From Propionibacteriaceae bacterium (GTDB taxonomy: Bacteria > Actinomycetota > Actinomycetes > Propionibacteriales > Propionibacteriaceae), in NCBI GenBank assembly GCA_030450535.1, contig JAKDIK010000201.1:1-5353 (forward strand): DNA of 5,353 bases. The letters are read 5' to 3'. Below are positions 4,252-5,353 of the stretch, piece by piece. The notes below the pieces were generated by a model. That model worked only from the letters and a program-made list of their open reading frames with translations, had not been told where the DNA came from and ran no database searches. The position numbers were made by a program, and so were the translations under genes. Every line of letters begins with the position of its first letter. Position 1 is the stretch's first letter.

Positions 4252-5353
4252 ATGTCACGCGTTCACGCTCGTCGCACCCCGCGGGCCCGATCCCCGCGCG
4301 TCCGCATGATGCGCCCGGCCGTCGTCGTCGGAGCCGTGGCGGCCTCGAGTCTTCTGCTGGCGCCGATCGCGGCCGCCACCACCGCTGCCACTGCCCCGAA
4401 GCCCACCGCTGCAGCCCCCATGGCGCTCGTCCGCAGCAGCACCCCCGCCTCGACGCAGCGCGTCACCTACTCCGAGGTCGATTCGCTGGCCCGCACCCTG
4501 CTCGCCTCGCCCCGCAGCCTGCCGCTGTCCGCGGGTTCCGGCGACGCCGGCATGCCGTACGACTTCACCACCGGCGCCAGCGGGTTGCCGCGTCCGGCCG
4601 ACACGCTCAACATTCCCTCACTCAGCGTCTTCGACCCCGTGTCGGGCTCCATGCTCTCGGGGGACGCCGCCCTCCAGTACTTCGCCGCCACCAGCCCGCT
4701 GGCCGCCGCGCGCTATCTGTCGCCGGTGCCCGGGCCGATCACGTCGTCGTTCGGCATGCGGTTCCACCCGATCCTGCACTACACGCGCATGCACAACGGC
4801 GCCGACATGACCGCCGCGTGCGGGACGCCCGTGGTCGCCATGGCCGACGGCACCGTCACCCGCGCCGCCATGGCGGGGGGCTACGGCAACCTCGTCGAGA
4901 TCGACCACGGCACGATCGATGAGGACCGCATCACCACCCGCTCCGCACACCTTTCCGTACTCGGCGTCAAGGTGGGTGAACGCGTCTCGCGCGGCCAGGT
5001 CGTCGGCCTGTCGGGCACCACGGGGCTCTCCACGGCCTGCCACCTGCACTTCGAGGTGCTCATCAACGGGCAGTACGTCGATCCCGCCGGGGTGCTCGCC
5101 GGCGCGCCGCACGCGCAGTTGGTCGGCATGAGCCGCCGGGTCACGACGCCGAGTCTGTCGTCCTCGCTCGTCATCCCGAGCGTTCCCGCGGTGCGGACGC
5201 CCACGGTGCGGCCCCCGGTCACCAGTGGCTCGACGCCGGCGCCGCAGGTCACCGCCCAGCCGACGCCGACGCCGGCCCCCTCGGCGGAGCCGACTCCGAC
5301 GCCTACGCCCGATCCCAGCGCGACCCCGGACCCCAGCGCCACACCCGATCCCG
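4252..5353 (+). CDS. Exported M23-family metallopeptidase (partial, runs off the end)
   Basis: This is a probable cell-wall hydrolase that cuts peptide bonds in peptidoglycan outside the membrane. The 367 codons present have no stop. Residues 1-22 are an Arg-rich n-region and 23-42 a hydrophobic core ending AAA, forming a Sec signal peptide with likely cleavage near 42. Residues 43-155 match nothing I recognise. Residues 157-282 are the M23 (LytM/lysostaphin-type) domain: SSFGMRFHPI, the zinc motif HNGAD (H181, D185), SAHLS (H233), and CHLHFE (H264, H266). All zinc and catalytic residues are therefore present, so it should be an active enzyme rather than a degenerate LytM regulator. C190 and C263 may form a disulfide. 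From about residue 290 the chain is Ser/Thr/Pro-rich and ends in DPSATP repeats, probably a wall-spanning tail or a linker to a domain beyond the window. GAGG 5 bases upstream sets the start. Confidence 0.93.
   Translation, partial: MSRVHARRTPRARSPRVRMMRPAVVVGAVAASSLLLAPIAAATTAATAPKPTAAAPMALVRSSTPASTQRVTYSEVDSLARTLLASPRSLPLSAGSGDAGMPYDFTTGASGLPRPADTLNIPSLSVFDPVSGSMLSGDAALQYFAATSPLAAARYLSPVPGPITSSFGMRFHPILHYTRMHNGADMTAACGTPVVAMADGTVTRAAMAGGYGNLVEIDHGTIDEDRITTRSAHLSVLGVKVGERVSRGQVVGLSGTTGLSTACHLHFEVLINGQYVDPAGVLAGAPHAQLVGMSRRVTTPSLSSSLVIPSVPAVRTPTVRPPVTSGSTPAPQVTAQPTPTPAPSAEPTPTPTPDPSATPDPSATPDP
5311..5353 (+). repeat. 18-bp repeats coding DPSATP in the M23 tail
   Basis: Two complete 18-bp units (5311-5328 and 5329-5346) each code for DPSATP, and a third begins at 5347 and is cut by the window end. 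They follow a run of PTPTP-type codons. The synonymous differences between copies show they are not a very recent identical expansion. Confidence 0.8.

Noticed and set aside
4197..4922. + strand open frame overlapping the M23 start
   Set aside because: It gives Arg/His/Pro-rich low complexity. The true M23 frame is offset from it and is open to the window end.

Overview
The window comes from a high-G+C actinobacterium (Actinomycetota). Base composition is strongly GC-rich with G/C-ending codons throughout. The cold-shock protein and the secreted M23 peptidase with a Pro/Thr tail are of the kind usual in that phylum. The sequence alone does not fix the order or genus. It reads as ordinary chromosome: I see no transposase, integrase, phage gene, tRNA, rRNA or CRISPR array.

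Layout from left to right. (1) A DinF-like MATE multidrug/proton antiporter on the + strand (about 63-1427). Its stop codon lies in the loop of an 11-bp hairpin. (2) Convergent to it on the - strand (1488-2081), a lipoprotein: lipobox, Thr/Ala/Gln linker, then a predicted right-handed beta-helix of seven rungs with a 19-20-residue period, with a cysteine pair at each end. (3) A divergent region with a possible promoter, leading to a 54-residue, extremely acidic small protein on the + strand (2200-2364). (4) A hairpin and then a LacI/GalR-family repressor on the + strand (2523-3587), which carries a pentapeptide repeat inserted in its effector domain. (5) A strong intrinsic terminator belonging to a convergent cold-shock protein on the - strand (3675-3878). 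(6) A 373-bp gene-free divergent region. (7) The start of an exported M23 metallopeptidase on the + strand (4252 to beyond the window end), whose reading frame is still open in a Pro/Thr/Asp/Ser repeat tail at the last base.

The genes alternate in strand and each has its own start signals, so most look like single-gene transcription units rather than one pathway. Three products act at the envelope: the exporter, the lipoprotein and the M23 hydrolase. The LacI-type regulator has no sugar-utilisation genes beside it, so its target cannot be read from this window. The two least explained pieces are the beta-helix lipoprotein and the acidic small protein. They are divergently arranged and may share a control region. 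I do not see a convincing multi-gene new system.
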